The notes below the pieces were generated by a model, which saw only the letters and a program-made list of their open reading frames with translations, was not told the DNA's origin and made no database searches. The position numbers and the translations under genes are program-made. From Bacillota bacterium (GTDB lineage: Bacteria > Bacillota > Bacilli > Alicyclobacillales > SLC66), in assembly GCA_021828865.1 (NCBI GenBank), contig JAJZCW010000001.1:168961-232960 (forward strand): a stretch of DNA of 64,000 nt. Reading direction: 5' to 3'. This document shows positions 9,201 to 17,681 of this stretch, one piece after another (position 1 is the stretch's first letter; every line of letters begins with the position of its first letter).

Positions 9201-9986
9201 CTTCTCTGTCAAGTGAAGCAATTGACGAATCAATTCGATCTCTGATTGCAGTTTCGGCACATAATTGTCAGGGCCACCAGGAAGATGACTCATGCGCTCT
9301 GCCTCTTGCATGAGACGAAGGGCCCGGTTCACCTGAAGGTAGACCCGATTCGCGTAAAGATCCGCATAAATCATGTCCTGCAGCGGTCGATTGGCGTTGT
9401 CGAGGTACAAAGTCACCATTTCGTCTAAAAATTCAACCGGGTCCGGCTGGCTGCGCACGTAGTGAAACAACTGCTTCAGCCACTTGCGCAGTCCCTGATC
9501 TCCCCGCTTTTCCCCATGACGCAGGGCAAAATCCACGTGTTCTTCTTGTGCCATAAGCCACTCATCAAACCACTCGGTCAGCACCTCTTCGAGCACCATA
9601 GCAGCCTCATTGCCATCCGCAATCCGAAATCCCGGTGCTACAGGCAGATCCACTGCACCAAGGCGCAGCACCGATAGGCAAAAACTGTGCAACGTGGAAA
9701 TTTGCGCATGATCAATCCGTTGTAATTGGCTCGCTGCCCGTTTGTTCATCCCCAATTTGGTCTTTGTATAGAGGGCTTCCTCGATACGTGCTTTCATTTC
9801 TGCCGCTGCCGCTTCAGTAAAGGTGACGACTAACAACTGGTCAAGATCCATGCCATCATCAAGAATCCTTGTCAACACGCGTTCGACCAGCACTGAAGTT
9901 TTTCCAGAACCGGCCCCTGCGGATACCAGCAATTGTGGACTTTTTTTGGAGATCGCCTGTTGCTGCAAAATAGACCAGGTGGTCAT
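6246..9986 (-). CDS. addA: AddA, helicase-nuclease subunit of the AddAB recombination complex
   Basis: The RecBCD-equivalent of Bacillota: processes double-strand DNA ends and loads RecA at Chi. AddA is a UvrD-type superfamily 1A helicase with a C-terminal RecB-family nuclease. Visible motifs: Walker A SAGAGSGKTSVL near residue 20, Walker B VDEYQDTSPLQ near 395, MTIHKSKGLEFPVVF near 775, AMTRARERL near 880, and nuclease motif IVDYKTD near 1195. A start at 10055 would add 23 residues inside addB, but the ATG at 9986 overlaps the addB stop as ATGA and lies about seven bases after a GAGGGGG site, so I use it (1246 residues). An acidic stretch near residues 505-540 looks like a linker. Sits between addB and metH on one strand. 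Confidence 0.95.
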   Translation of the reverse strand: MTTWSILQQQAISKKSPQLLVSAGAGSGKTSVLVERVLTRILDDGMDLDQLLVVTFTEAAAAEMKARIEEALYTKTKLGMNKRAASQLQRIDHAQISTLHSFCLSVLRLGAVDLPVAPGFRIADGNEAAMVLEEVLTEWFDEWLMAQEEHVDFALRHGEKRGDQGLRKWLKQLFHYVRSQPDPVEFLDEMVTLYLDNANRPLQDMIYADLYANRVYLQVNRALRLMQEAERMSHLPGGPDNYVPKLQSEIELIRQLLHLTEKRSFSDMSSWKEPFSNLPPNRVADKTIKERIQKNRKDARKLIADLHLGERTPGVLEQQVKNGIADVRLLASMLADFSAAYQAQKRMLGIVDFQDLEHMAYDLLRKTDARSGVIQELSGKYQEIMVDEYQDTSPLQDAILQQLATLGEPIVFLVGDVKQSIYRFRMAEPGLFLQKAKAYLGSGNVIDMNENYRSRKEVVDAVNLLFGQLFTPVLGGLVYDDSAKMVPLANYPQESGILTLAAKVELHLVESGRLQNGDEDESDDGEGALTDEEPGAEHDDLTRDDEWIQELEKMQREGLVIASRIMEMMNAGHAVYDASSKKYRPLEYRDFAILLRADRSRIDTLLGVLRKQGIPAAGNADSGFFAGYEIRLAHALLHVVDNPQQDIPFISVLRSFIGGFSSKELALTRSYSNGNFYEALCELNANEPASDITDRSLWEKAHLFLARLEDWRTVARTLPLPEAVSSLLRDGGLLAYFKVAPGGAVRIANLSYLERMASVYDSVGSHYFSKFVSYLDDHLENSELDLGGASVFSEHDNVVRLMTIHKSKGLEFPVVFVAGLGNQFNTRHDSTFYLHRKYGFGMKETRLDQRERIPTLTSMALQELDEKESLAEEARVLYVAMTRARERLVLLASAKGTNALLQQAMDDFSMTYASGKPLTDDQLLQAKRFLDWLLPAIFSSDEGLKYFSVKCWDKVEDFERPNEVDSDLSETTQRLLQFDPSLLAPTTPEEASQMNVIMSAMAAQMSEGDASSETNIYAKVSVTEWRKRVSAASAAHREEMNETNAEEASFLASPPFAWTEIRPRFVQGEKGLTPTEMGTLWHLFMQQMKIQEGTLDEAWFEAEWKRVISAKGVEDQPEIRDLWKWGHQFFSGPLGTRVWQARDFLKREVPFTLSVQANTLDETADERDKVVVQGVVDTVFEEAGELVIVDYKTDRLGDHQKERELAEKYAIQLHLYADAMAKGYHKPVKEAWLYFARHDLPVRVIG

Positions 9987-12900
9987 TGCCATTCCCCCTC
10001 TTCCAGCGCCAGCAACACGTCCTGTTTCTTCAGTGGGCGTAGTCTTCTGTACCATGCTCCATGAAATTGCGGCTCAAACGCACAAACGGACTGCAGTTCG
10101 CAAAAAGCGCATGGCGTTTCGTCCTGCAGCTTATACGGACGAATGGCGGTGTCGCCTTCGCTTGCCGCTGCCGAGAGGGATCGTGCGTGATCGTATCCCA
10201 GTTGCTTTAAGGCTTTCCATGCGTTGTCACTGATTGCTGGGGAACTTTCTGCCCACTCGCCGTCTTTGTTCAGCATCTTGTTAAAAAGATCTGTTTTGCC
10301 CTCGGCAATGCGCCGATCCAACATGTCCACGACTTGGTGTTCGCCTATGATGATCCCCTTCATTTTTGTGTCCTTGCGCAGCGTTTCCAGCGCTTGTTCG
10401 GGGCTCGTAAACTGCTTTTTTTGCCTAATCGGATCAATTACGGGAAAATAAAACATCCCTGCAAATCGCGCCTTTTTGCCAAAGAGTGCCGGTGATTCAT
10501 CTTCACTTACCCCTGCGTAAAGCAATAATTGAAGCGAGAGACCATAGTACATCTTGGCAAAATCCACTGACCTCGTGCTGCTCTTAAAATCAATGATGCG
10601 AAACCAGAATTGACTGTCCCCTGTCGCCAAATCGATTCGATCCATCCTGCCTTTTAACAAAAATCCGCCATTTGGATCTTCATACGAGAACTTTTCTTCC
10701 AGCTTCCAAGGGAAAAAATTACTTCGCCGCATGTGTTCCGTCAGTGTTCTCATGGCTCGTAATATCGTGCGTTTGAGTTGAATGGTGAGTAATTGGTTGC
10801 GACCTCCCCGAATCAGTCGTCCTCCTTCAAAGCGCGACACTTCTTTTGCAAATAGGGAACTGGTCACCTCATCAACCTGTTCATCTGTAAGTGATCCCCA
10901 AATGATCTCATTTCCACTTAGTTCCATTTGCACTTGGTGAAGCACTTGGTGGAGAAAATTTCCCTGATTGCGCGCGTCCCAAGCCACTTGTTTTCGTTCT
11001 TTGGCTTTTAACCCATAATCGACAAAATGTGCAAATGGGCATGCCGCAAAGCGTTCAAGTCGGCTGACATTGCCGGATAGTTTCTCCCCGTAAAGCAGAT
11101 CTGCCACTTCACGAGATAATGTATCACTTTTGGCGGTATGACCCATTCCCAGCCAATATGGTAAGGCCAGTGATTTCGGCCATACTCCACTTGCAAACAT
11201 GCGATACACTGCCTTAAAGACTACTGGAATGTCTTCTATCTTAGGCGTTGCACTTAGTACTTGTCCCAAGTTTTCGGCGGCTTCTTTTCTGTTGCCACTA
11301 AGGAGCGACTCCTCATCCAATAGGAGGTGGTGAGATTCCCAAGATTCCACAGTCAGTCCGCTAAAGTCCCTTTGCCATTTCCGCAACAAAATGGCCGGAA
11401 GCCGTGATTTGCCGGCATCATCCTGCAAGGTGTAGGACAGAATCAATTGTTTTTTGGCTCTGGTTAACGCCATATACACACGGTAACGTTCAAATTGCTG
11501 ACGAATATCACTGTCTGCAGCAATGAATTGCCCTTGTTCATTCAATTCCTCGCGTTCTCGATCCCCCAACAGTTCATCCGGATTGACCCGCTTTGGAAAT
11601 GTACCTTCCTGACAACCGAGCAGATATACTACCTCGGTTTCAAAAGCGCGAACACGACTTACTTCGGTGACAAGCACTTCATTGACGCGTGCGGGAATCG
11701 ATCCGGTGGTGGCGCTGTGAAACGCATGATAGAGTTGTTCATAGAGCATTTTAGCAGTCACGTTGCGATCTCCCATGGTGAGTGACAGATCATCGAGGAT
11801 TTGCAATGTCAACGTGACCATTTGGCTGGACTTTTCTTGCATCAATTTATCGGTAATTTGTATCTGTTCCAAGAACGCCCACAAGGCAATCAGCCACGAT
11901 TCCACAGACCGTTGATGGTTTTTTCCCTGTGCAAAAAAAGGACGTAAAGCGGAAACCAACTTTTCTTTGATGGCAAGCCACTCCGCATCTGCGGGCATCG
12001 ACTCCTCTTTCACCCAATCACCAAGCGTCATTCCATTTTCATACAAATAGTTTTCCAAGCGGTCTGCTTCGTCTCTATCCAATAAAAAAAGATCCGACTT
12101 GATCATCTCGGCCGCTTCATCTGCTTGCATTGCTGCAAAGCCAATGAGAGACAGGATCAAGCGTGGAAATGGATGAGAGGCAATGCTGGTCCGTTCATCG
12201 ATAGAAAAAGGAATCCCTGCGCGTTGCAATTCCCTGACCAGCACAGGCCGGTAGGCTTCCCAGTCATTCACGATCAAGGAAAAATCTCGAAATCGAAATC
12301 CACGTCGTCTTTTTTGTCGAATAAGATCGTGGATCATCCCTATTACTTCCTCCTCCATACGAGGGGCTGAAGCCATACGAAGTCCAGGCTGTGATCCCTC
12401 CTTCGCAAGCGAAACGAAAGTAGAGGAAGGTGAAAACATCGTGGTTTCGAGATAGTGTAGGGAGGGAGATTCAAAACGAGCACCTTGGCGATAACTTGGC
12501 GAGGCTCCCATTTGAAGTGGCACCCCCTGATCCTGCGATAATTTCCGAAGTTTGATCAGAACGTCCACTGCTTGGGCAAATGGACTGAATTCAATCCATT
12601 CAAGTAATTCACTCTCTGACTTATCTGCAAAGGCTGGCGGCATGCCAATGGTGACCACCATTTTGCAAGCGGTTCTCGCAAGAGACTCGATCACTTTCCA
12701 TTCCTGACCGGTAAATCCCAAAAATCCATCTATATAGACTGTCCATTTGGCGACCTCTTTGGCATGCAAAGACAGGTAGGTCGCAAAGGTTGGCATCAGG
12801 TGATAGGGATCAAGAAATCGATCGGCAATTGCGGACTCGTAGGTTTTCCACAAAATCAGCAAATCCTGCATTTTGGCTTGCACGCGGGCAGACAGTGCCG

Positions 12901-13333
12901 CACTTTGCAGCCATTTTACAAAATCATGCAGAGTGCCGCTTTCCTGAAACTCTTCAATTAATTTCAGTAGACGATCGAGATATCGTGAATCCTGCTCTGT
13001 TCGTGCAAGCACGTCAAGTTTTGGCAATGCCTCCTGAAAACACGCGGAAAAGATGGCGTATTTACCTGCGGGTGAAATCATTCCGAGTGGCAGTTGCTGA
13101 TGATCACTTAAAATTCTTAGCGCCAAACGACGGAAATGGTATACCTGGACACGAGTCAGGACTCCTTCTCGGGAAGCCTCGAGGAGCCTTTTTTCCACTA
13201 CAAATGTCGCCTGATCAGGCGTGATCACAAAAACCGGTCCGCCTTCAGGGTGCTGTTCCTGCGCATCCATTGCAGCCATGCAAACGGAAGTCGTTTTGCC
13301 GCTTCCCGCCTGTCCCAGCCAGACCTCTATCAT
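9983..13333 (-). CDS. addB: AddB, nuclease and Chi-recognition subunit of AddAB
   Basis: A 1116-residue partner of AddA. The N-terminal ATP-binding motif GQAGSGKTTSV lies at residues 7-17. The C-terminal nuclease domain carries IIDFKSS near residue 928. The four cysteines of the AddB iron-sulfur cluster can be placed: one in FAACPFAHF (about residue 766), three in the C-terminal CAFCELQSVC (about 1077-1086). These cysteines hold the domain around the DNA in known AddB proteins. The known family role is DNA end resection with Chi scanning. The ATG at 13333 follows a GAGGGATAT site; the stop overlaps the addA start by four bases. Only 12 bases separate it from the upstream ABC ATPase gene, so the three probably share a transcript. 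Confidence 0.94.
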   Translation of the reverse strand: MIEVWLGQAGSGKTTSVCMAAMDAQEQHPEGGPVFVITPDQATFVVEKRLLEASREGVLTRVQVYHFRRLALRILSDHQQLPLGMISPAGKYAIFSACFQEALPKLDVLARTEQDSRYLDRLLKLIEEFQESGTLHDFVKWLQSAALSARVQAKMQDLLILWKTYESAIADRFLDPYHLMPTFATYLSLHAKEVAKWTVYIDGFLGFTGQEWKVIESLARTACKMVVTIGMPPAFADKSESELLEWIEFSPFAQAVDVLIKLRKLSQDQGVPLQMGASPSYRQGARFESPSLHYLETTMFSPSSTFVSLAKEGSQPGLRMASAPRMEEEVIGMIHDLIRQKRRRGFRFRDFSLIVNDWEAYRPVLVRELQRAGIPFSIDERTSIASHPFPRLILSLIGFAAMQADEAAEMIKSDLFLLDRDEADRLENYLYENGMTLGDWVKEESMPADAEWLAIKEKLVSALRPFFAQGKNHQRSVESWLIALWAFLEQIQITDKLMQEKSSQMVTLTLQILDDLSLTMGDRNVTAKMLYEQLYHAFHSATTGSIPARVNEVLVTEVSRVRAFETEVVYLLGCQEGTFPKRVNPDELLGDREREELNEQGQFIAADSDIRQQFERYRVYMALTRAKKQLILSYTLQDDAGKSRLPAILLRKWQRDFSGLTVESWESHHLLLDEESLLSGNRKEAAENLGQVLSATPKIEDIPVVFKAVYRMFASGVWPKSLALPYWLGMGHTAKSDTLSREVADLLYGEKLSGNVSRLERFAACPFAHFVDYGLKAKERKQVAWDARNQGNFLHQVLHQVQMELSGNEIIWGSLTDEQVDEVTSSLFAKEVSRFEGGRLIRGGRNQLLTIQLKRTILRAMRTLTEHMRRSNFFPWKLEEKFSYEDPNGGFLLKGRMDRIDLATGDSQFWFRIIDFKSSTRSVDFAKMYYGLSLQLLLYAGVSEDESPALFGKKARFAGMFYFPVIDPIRQKKQFTSPEQALETLRKDTKMKGIIIGEHQVVDMLDRRIAEGKTDLFNKMLNKDGEWAESSPAISDNAWKALKQLGYDHARSLSAAASEGDTAIRPYKLQDETPCAFCELQSVCAFEPQFHGAWYRRLRPLKKQDVLLALEEGEWQ

Positions 13334-13345
13334 CTTGCATATCCC

Positions 13346-14119
13346 TCACTTTTTCTTCATGCGTATCACTGGCCGTTCGTCGAGCCATTCCACATGAACG
13401 GGCACCTCATAAGCTGTTGTCAAGACCTCATCGGTCAATACCCCATGTTTCTCACCTGCTGCCACCATTACGCCTTTTTTTAATAGCGCCACGTGGGTAA
13501 AGCCTGAGGTAATCTCATCAGGGTAATGGGTCACGTAGATGAGTTGTCGATTGCGGGTTTCCGTCATGGTAGAAATCGCATCAAGCAATTGTTCACGAGA
13601 TGGAAAATCAAGCCCAATGCAAGGTTCATCCAGCACCAGTAGTTCAGGATCTGCCATCAAGGCGCGAGCGATCAGCACTTTTTGCCTCTCCCCCTGCGAT
13701 AGAAGGTGATAGGGTTTCTTGGCAATAGAGGTGGCACTAAGGGTTTCTAAATAATGGGCTGCCAATTCCCTATCCGCAACTGTTGGCATGTCATAAAGGC
13801 GGTAGGAAGCTGTCTTTCCGCTCACCACCAGATCGAGTGCCGTTTCGCCGCCTTCAAGGCGTACATCCATCTGGACACTGACAAATCCAATTTTTTTACG
13901 AAGTTCGCGCAGATCATATTCTCCAAACACCTTCTCAAGCACCTGTACGTGCCCCGATGTGGGCCACAAATAACCGAGAATTACCTGTAACAACGTAGTT
14001 TTGCCTGCGCCATTAGCACCTAAGAGCACCCATTGCTCTCCTTTTTTGGTACACCAATGAATGTCACGAAGTAAGAATTTATCTTGTTTTTTGACAGAAA
14101 CATTTTCGATGCTGATCAT
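13346..14119 (-). CDS. Orphan ABC-type ATP-binding protein (YlmA/ModF-like)
   Basis: A 257-residue single ABC ATPase domain: Walker A GANGAGKTTLL (residues about 34-44), Q-loop region FVSVQMDV, signature LLSQGERQKVLIARAL near 140-155, Walker B ELLVLDEPCIGLD, and the switch His in YVTHYPDE. No membrane or substrate-binding component is encoded nearby. Proteins of this shape include the B. subtilis YlmA group and ModF-like ATPases, whose substrates are unproven. First gene of the leftward ABC-addB-addA-metH series; spacing to addB is 12 bases. Whether it powers a transporter encoded elsewhere or has a non-transport role cannot be decided from sequence. Confidence 0.85.
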   Translation of the reverse strand: MISIENVSVKKQDKFLLRDIHWCTKKGEQWVLLGANGAGKTTLLQVILGYLWPTSGHVQVLEKVFGEYDLRELRKKIGFVSVQMDVRLEGGETALDLVVSGKTASYRLYDMPTVADRELAAHYLETLSATSIAKKPYHLLSQGERQKVLIARALMADPELLVLDEPCIGLDFPSREQLLDAISTMTETRNRQLIYVTHYPDEITSGFTHVALLKKGVMVAAGEKHGVLTDEVLTTAYEVPVHVEWLDERPVIRMKKK

Positions 14120-14224
14120 GCTAACCGACCTTACCTTTCTAAGTTAGTGGTTTGGCGAATATTGGCTGGCAATGATACACTGATCAAGTCAACGCAACTA
14201 TCACAAAAAGAAACGAGGGTAGTC

Positions 14225-16123
14225 ATGTACGTATACTTAATTGCGCCAACAGCTATCCTGCTTGCCATGTACATCGGGTTTTGGCCAAAACGCCTACCTG
14301 CGCGCGCTTATCTATGGCTCGTCGTTGTCGATCTGTTATTGGCGGCAGGAGAGTATTTCAGTGGGTATTTTCCTGTGATCAATGTGCTGTTTTGGATTTA
14401 TATCGTGCTGTTTGCCATCGTCATTCGTCTCGTGCGAATTGTCATGGAACACTCCACGTCTTTTTTGGCGAAAAACAGAATGTTAACCATCATCCTTCTC
14501 GTCATTTTATTTATTGTCGCATTGTCATTTTTGGGAGGATTTGCAATTGTGCTCGCAGCCATCGCCTTTGGCATCTACCAGACTACCCAGAAAAGAGGCC
14601 CTCGCAAAACGGGGCAAGGTGCCTATGCGGCCATGGAAGGCCTTAGAAATGCACTTGCAAGACTGGGCCCCTTTACCATGCTCTTGATCGCCGCTATTTT
14701 TGCGCTGATCATCAGTTCTGGTGCCAGCGCTGTGGCAAGCGGCGTGGTGGCAGCCACCACCTACCAGAAACAGGCAGCGCTGGTGAATGCGAAAACGACC
14801 TCCACTTTGCCACTCGTCAATGCCACAGATATTCCCATTGTGGAGGAAACCAATGCTAGCATTGTGCTTGCCAATTCCATTGGAGGACTTGGCCCACAGT
14901 ACCATGTGTCTAATCAGGGGATGGCGCTTGTACGCTATCATGGCCAACTGATATGGACGGCACCTCTTGAATTTAACAATGGCCTGATTTGGTTAACAAA
15001 TCATTCTACACCCGGATATGTATGGACATCAGCCAGTAACCCTTCTGCCAAACCCAATCTGGTATTGGGCCAACATTATTACTATACACCCAAGGCGGGT
15101 TTTGGTTTGAATTTAAATAGGGTGCTCTATCAACACTACGCCGAATATTACATGGGTACCACGGACTGGGAGGTTGATCCCTCTGGTCAAGGGTATTGGA
15201 TCACCTCACTTTATCAACCTGCACCTGGCGTGACGGGACTCGTCACCAAAGTAATGGTGGGAAGTGCCATGACCAATCCTACAACGGGGGCCACGGTTTT
15301 CTATCCTCTTGGCAAACAGCCTTCATGGGTCAGTCAAATTGTAGGACCTGAATTTGCACAAAATGAGGCTAATCGCTACGGCTGGGATCGCGCCGGATTT
15401 ATCGCCGCAACGTTTACTCACCAAAATACTACCCAGCCCGTCCACTCCACTCCTTATAACGTGTTGATGGATAATGGGGCGCTTGGCTGGGAAATCCCAA
15501 TGAGTTCTCCTAATACCACAGACAATTCACTTGCGGGACTAATCCTTGTCAATGCAGAGACCAATCAGGTCTCGTTCACCCCATTTACCGGTGTGCAAAA
15601 TGACATGGCCGCTTCACAACGCATCAACGGCGCGACCATTAACAGTACCCTTCGCTCAGGAAGGCCGCTTTTGTATAATTTGGCCAATGCGCTTGCTTAC
15701 GTGTCGCCTGTCGTCAATGCATCAGGCATTGTGCAAGAGGTTGCTGTCGTCGACCCGCACAATACGGTACAACCGATTATTGCCAGTAATCTAGCAGATG
15801 CCCTTTCCAATTGGCAAAGTTATCTCGCATCAGGTGACATAGGGCTTGCGCCAGGGACAAAAAATACGGGGTTAAAAACAACCACTGGAACCGTCCTGAG
15901 GGTGGCAACCTATCTTACCTCAAGTGGCTCCAGTGGCTCTACAGTAAAGGAATTTTGGTTGTTTCTTATTGGGCACGATTCTTATTCGGCAGATTTAAGC
16001 GTCAATCCGAACGCCATTCCCTTTGTGAAACCTGGTGATCGGGTGACTATCACCTATGTCACAGGTAGTACGCCTTATACGATTACGTCCATTAAGGACA
16101 TCACCTTAAACCAGTCACCATGA
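14225..16123 (+). CDS. Large membrane-anchored protein of unknown function
   Basis: I do not recognise a characterised family. The frame is open from 14084, but the ATG at 14225 has GAGGGT four bases upstream and begins directly with a hydrophobic helix, giving 632 residues. Residues 1-175 contain about six hydrophobic segments (near 2-18, 27-48, 50-72, 86-104, 105-118 and 150-172). The remaining roughly 450 residues are soluble, rich in Thr, Asn, Ser, Gly and aromatics, low in Cys, and typical of an exported domain, with a motif RYGWDRAGF in the middle. The final 60 residues look beta-rich. The gene is alone, divergent from the ABC ATPase and convergent with an MFS gene. A cell-envelope role is an inference only. 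Confidence 0.75.
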   Translation: MYVYLIAPTAILLAMYIGFWPKRLPARAYLWLVVVDLLLAAGEYFSGYFPVINVLFWIYIVLFAIVIRLVRIVMEHSTSFLAKNRMLTIILLVILFIVALSFLGGFAIVLAAIAFGIYQTTQKRGPRKTGQGAYAAMEGLRNALARLGPFTMLLIAAIFALIISSGASAVASGVVAATTYQKQAALVNAKTTSTLPLVNATDIPIVEETNASIVLANSIGGLGPQYHVSNQGMALVRYHGQLIWTAPLEFNNGLIWLTNHSTPGYVWTSASNPSAKPNLVLGQHYYYTPKAGFGLNLNRVLYQHYAEYYMGTTDWEVDPSGQGYWITSLYQPAPGVTGLVTKVMVGSAMTNPTTGATVFYPLGKQPSWVSQIVGPEFAQNEANRYGWDRAGFIAATFTHQNTTQPVHSTPYNVLMDNGALGWEIPMSSPNTTDNSLAGLILVNAETNQVSFTPFTGVQNDMAASQRINGATINSTLRSGRPLLYNLANALAYVSPVVNASGIVQEVAVVDPHNTVQPIIASNLADALSNWQSYLASGDIGLAPGTKNTGLKTTTGTVLRVATYLTSSGSSGSTVKEFWLFLIGHDSYSADLSVNPNAIPFVKPGDRVTITYVTGSTPYTITSIKDITLNQSP

Positions 16124-16145
16124 CCTGTATCCCAATAAGAAAAGT

Positions 16146-17522
16146 TTAGACGATTGCTTGTTTCTTGCTCTTAAGCGCAGTTTCGTTGTTTTCAAGTTGA
16201 TCTGAAAGCGAACGCGCCTTGAATTCAGGGATCAATAAAGTAGTTAACGCACCGGAGATCGAGATCAACGCCATAATGCCCTCTGTGCCGGAAAGAGAGT
16301 AATTACTCAGCAAGGTGGGGACGAAAAGCGCTCCTAAAAAGGCGCCGATCTTCCCTGCACCCGCTGAGATGCCATTAGAAAATGCACGAACCTCTGTAGG
16401 AAATACTTCAGACGGCACGACGAACGTTGTCGTATTGGGTCCAAATTCTGTGAAGAAATAACTGATTCCGTAAATAATGACAAATGGGATCACATACGAA
16501 GTGATATCAGGTATGAAGTATATACTGCCAAAGGCGACTGCCATCACCAAAAACCCAATAAGTTGAATTCTCTTCCTACCAATCTTGTCAATGGTAAATG
16601 CAGCTACCCAATACCCCGGTACTGCGAAAACCAGGAAGATCAAGGCGGCAAGTAGTGTTGAATGGATCAACGATGCGTTAGGAGCCAATGATTTAAGGAT
16701 CAGTGTTGATGAAATGCTATTACCGTAAAATGCAACATCGAGAAAGAACCATGAACCTGCTGTTCCGAGCAGTCGCAGCCAAAAGGAAGACTGCCTGATC
16801 ACAGATTTTTTATCAACATAAACTTTCATTGCCACTTCTTCATGGATGAGTCCAGATACCACTTGGGCGGCAGTTTCTGTATCGTTTTTGACTTCGACGA
16901 GATAACGTGGCGTCTCCGAGATCTTTCTGCGAAGATAAATCACCGCCGCAGCCGGTACAGCACCAAGCGCCAACATAATCCTCCACACCACATCGTGGGA
17001 AATGCCTGTATAGAGTAGGATCGAGGCCACGAGCGGACCCACAAGTAGTCCAAACCCCTGCATGGCAAAAACGGTAGTGACGAGTCTTCCCCGATTTTTA
17101 CGATTGGAATACTCACTCATAATAATGGCGCTGGTCGGGTAATCTCCTCCAACACCAAGTCCAATGATGAACCGCCAAATTAATAATTGGGTAAAATCTT
17201 GCGAGGTGGCAGAGAGTAATGCCCCCAACGTTAAAATCGCCACTTCCAACCCATATACTGACTTACGACCAAAGCGATCTGCCAAACGGCCAAAGATAAC
17301 CGCGCCAAGCGCAGCCGAAATTAGCGATGTGGCGTTCAGTAATCCGATTTGCGTCTTACTCAAGTCCCACTGCGTACTGAGAAGTGAGGTGACTACACCG
17401 ATGATAAACAAGTCATATGCATCAGTAAAAAAGCCCATTCCTGCAGTGAACATCGTTCTCCAGTGAAATTTCTGAAGTGGAGTCTCCTCAAGCGCTTCAA
17501 GAATGCTTCGTTGGGATTGCAC
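16146..17522 (-). CDS. MFS transporter of the sugar-porter/phosphate:H+ symporter (PHS) type
   Basis: A 458-residue, 12-helix major facilitator. The motif GFFTDAYDLFIIG in helix 1 (about residues 30-42), GRLADRFGRKSV in loop 2-3, GLGVGGDYPTSA in helix 4, FFLDVAFYGNSI in helix 7 and FVVPSEVFPTEVR in helix 10 are the marks of the Pho84-like PHS group, which also includes organic-acid carriers. Proton-coupled uptake of phosphate or a related anion is the best guess; substrate is not certain. The GTG start at 17522 follows AGGAGGCATAATT. Monocistronic, divergent from splB; the shared upstream region holds a perfect inverted repeat. Confidence 0.82.
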   Translation of the reverse strand: MQSQRSILEALEETPLQKFHWRTMFTAGMGFFTDAYDLFIIGVVTSLLSTQWDLSKTQIGLLNATSLISAALGAVIFGRLADRFGRKSVYGLEVAILTLGALLSATSQDFTQLLIWRFIIGLGVGGDYPTSAIIMSEYSNRKNRGRLVTTVFAMQGFGLLVGPLVASILLYTGISHDVVWRIMLALGAVPAAAVIYLRRKISETPRYLVEVKNDTETAAQVVSGLIHEEVAMKVYVDKKSVIRQSSFWLRLLGTAGSWFFLDVAFYGNSISSTLILKSLAPNASLIHSTLLAALIFLVFAVPGYWVAAFTIDKIGRKRIQLIGFLVMAVAFGSIYFIPDITSYVIPFVIIYGISYFFTEFGPNTTTFVVPSEVFPTEVRAFSNGISAGAGKIGAFLGALFVPTLLSNYSLSGTEGIMALISISGALTTLLIPEFKARSLSDQLENNETALKSKKQAIV

Positions 17523-17576
17523 AATTATGCCTCCTGAAATTTGTTATTGATCATTGCAAAATTAATTTTATCAAGT

Positions 17577-17596
17577 TTATCTAAACGATTAGATAA
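17577..17596. repeat. Perfect 8-bp inverted repeat in the MFS/splB divergent intergenic region
   Basis: TTATCTAA (17577-17584) and TTAGATAA (17589-17596) are exact reverse complements separated by ACGA. The position, 55 bases before the MFS gene and 85 before splB, suits an operator. No regulator is identified. Confidence 0.45.
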
Positions 17597-17681
17597 GGTA
17601 GTGTAAAGATTACGTAAAGGATTTTGTCGACGGATTCAGGTAATGCTAAGTCTCAATACGAAAGAGCCAAAGGAGGTCGCC

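Noticed and set aside
6246..10055. Longer addA start at 10055
   Set aside because: It would overlap addB by 73 bases; the ATG at 9986 has a better ribosome site and fits the family's N-terminus.
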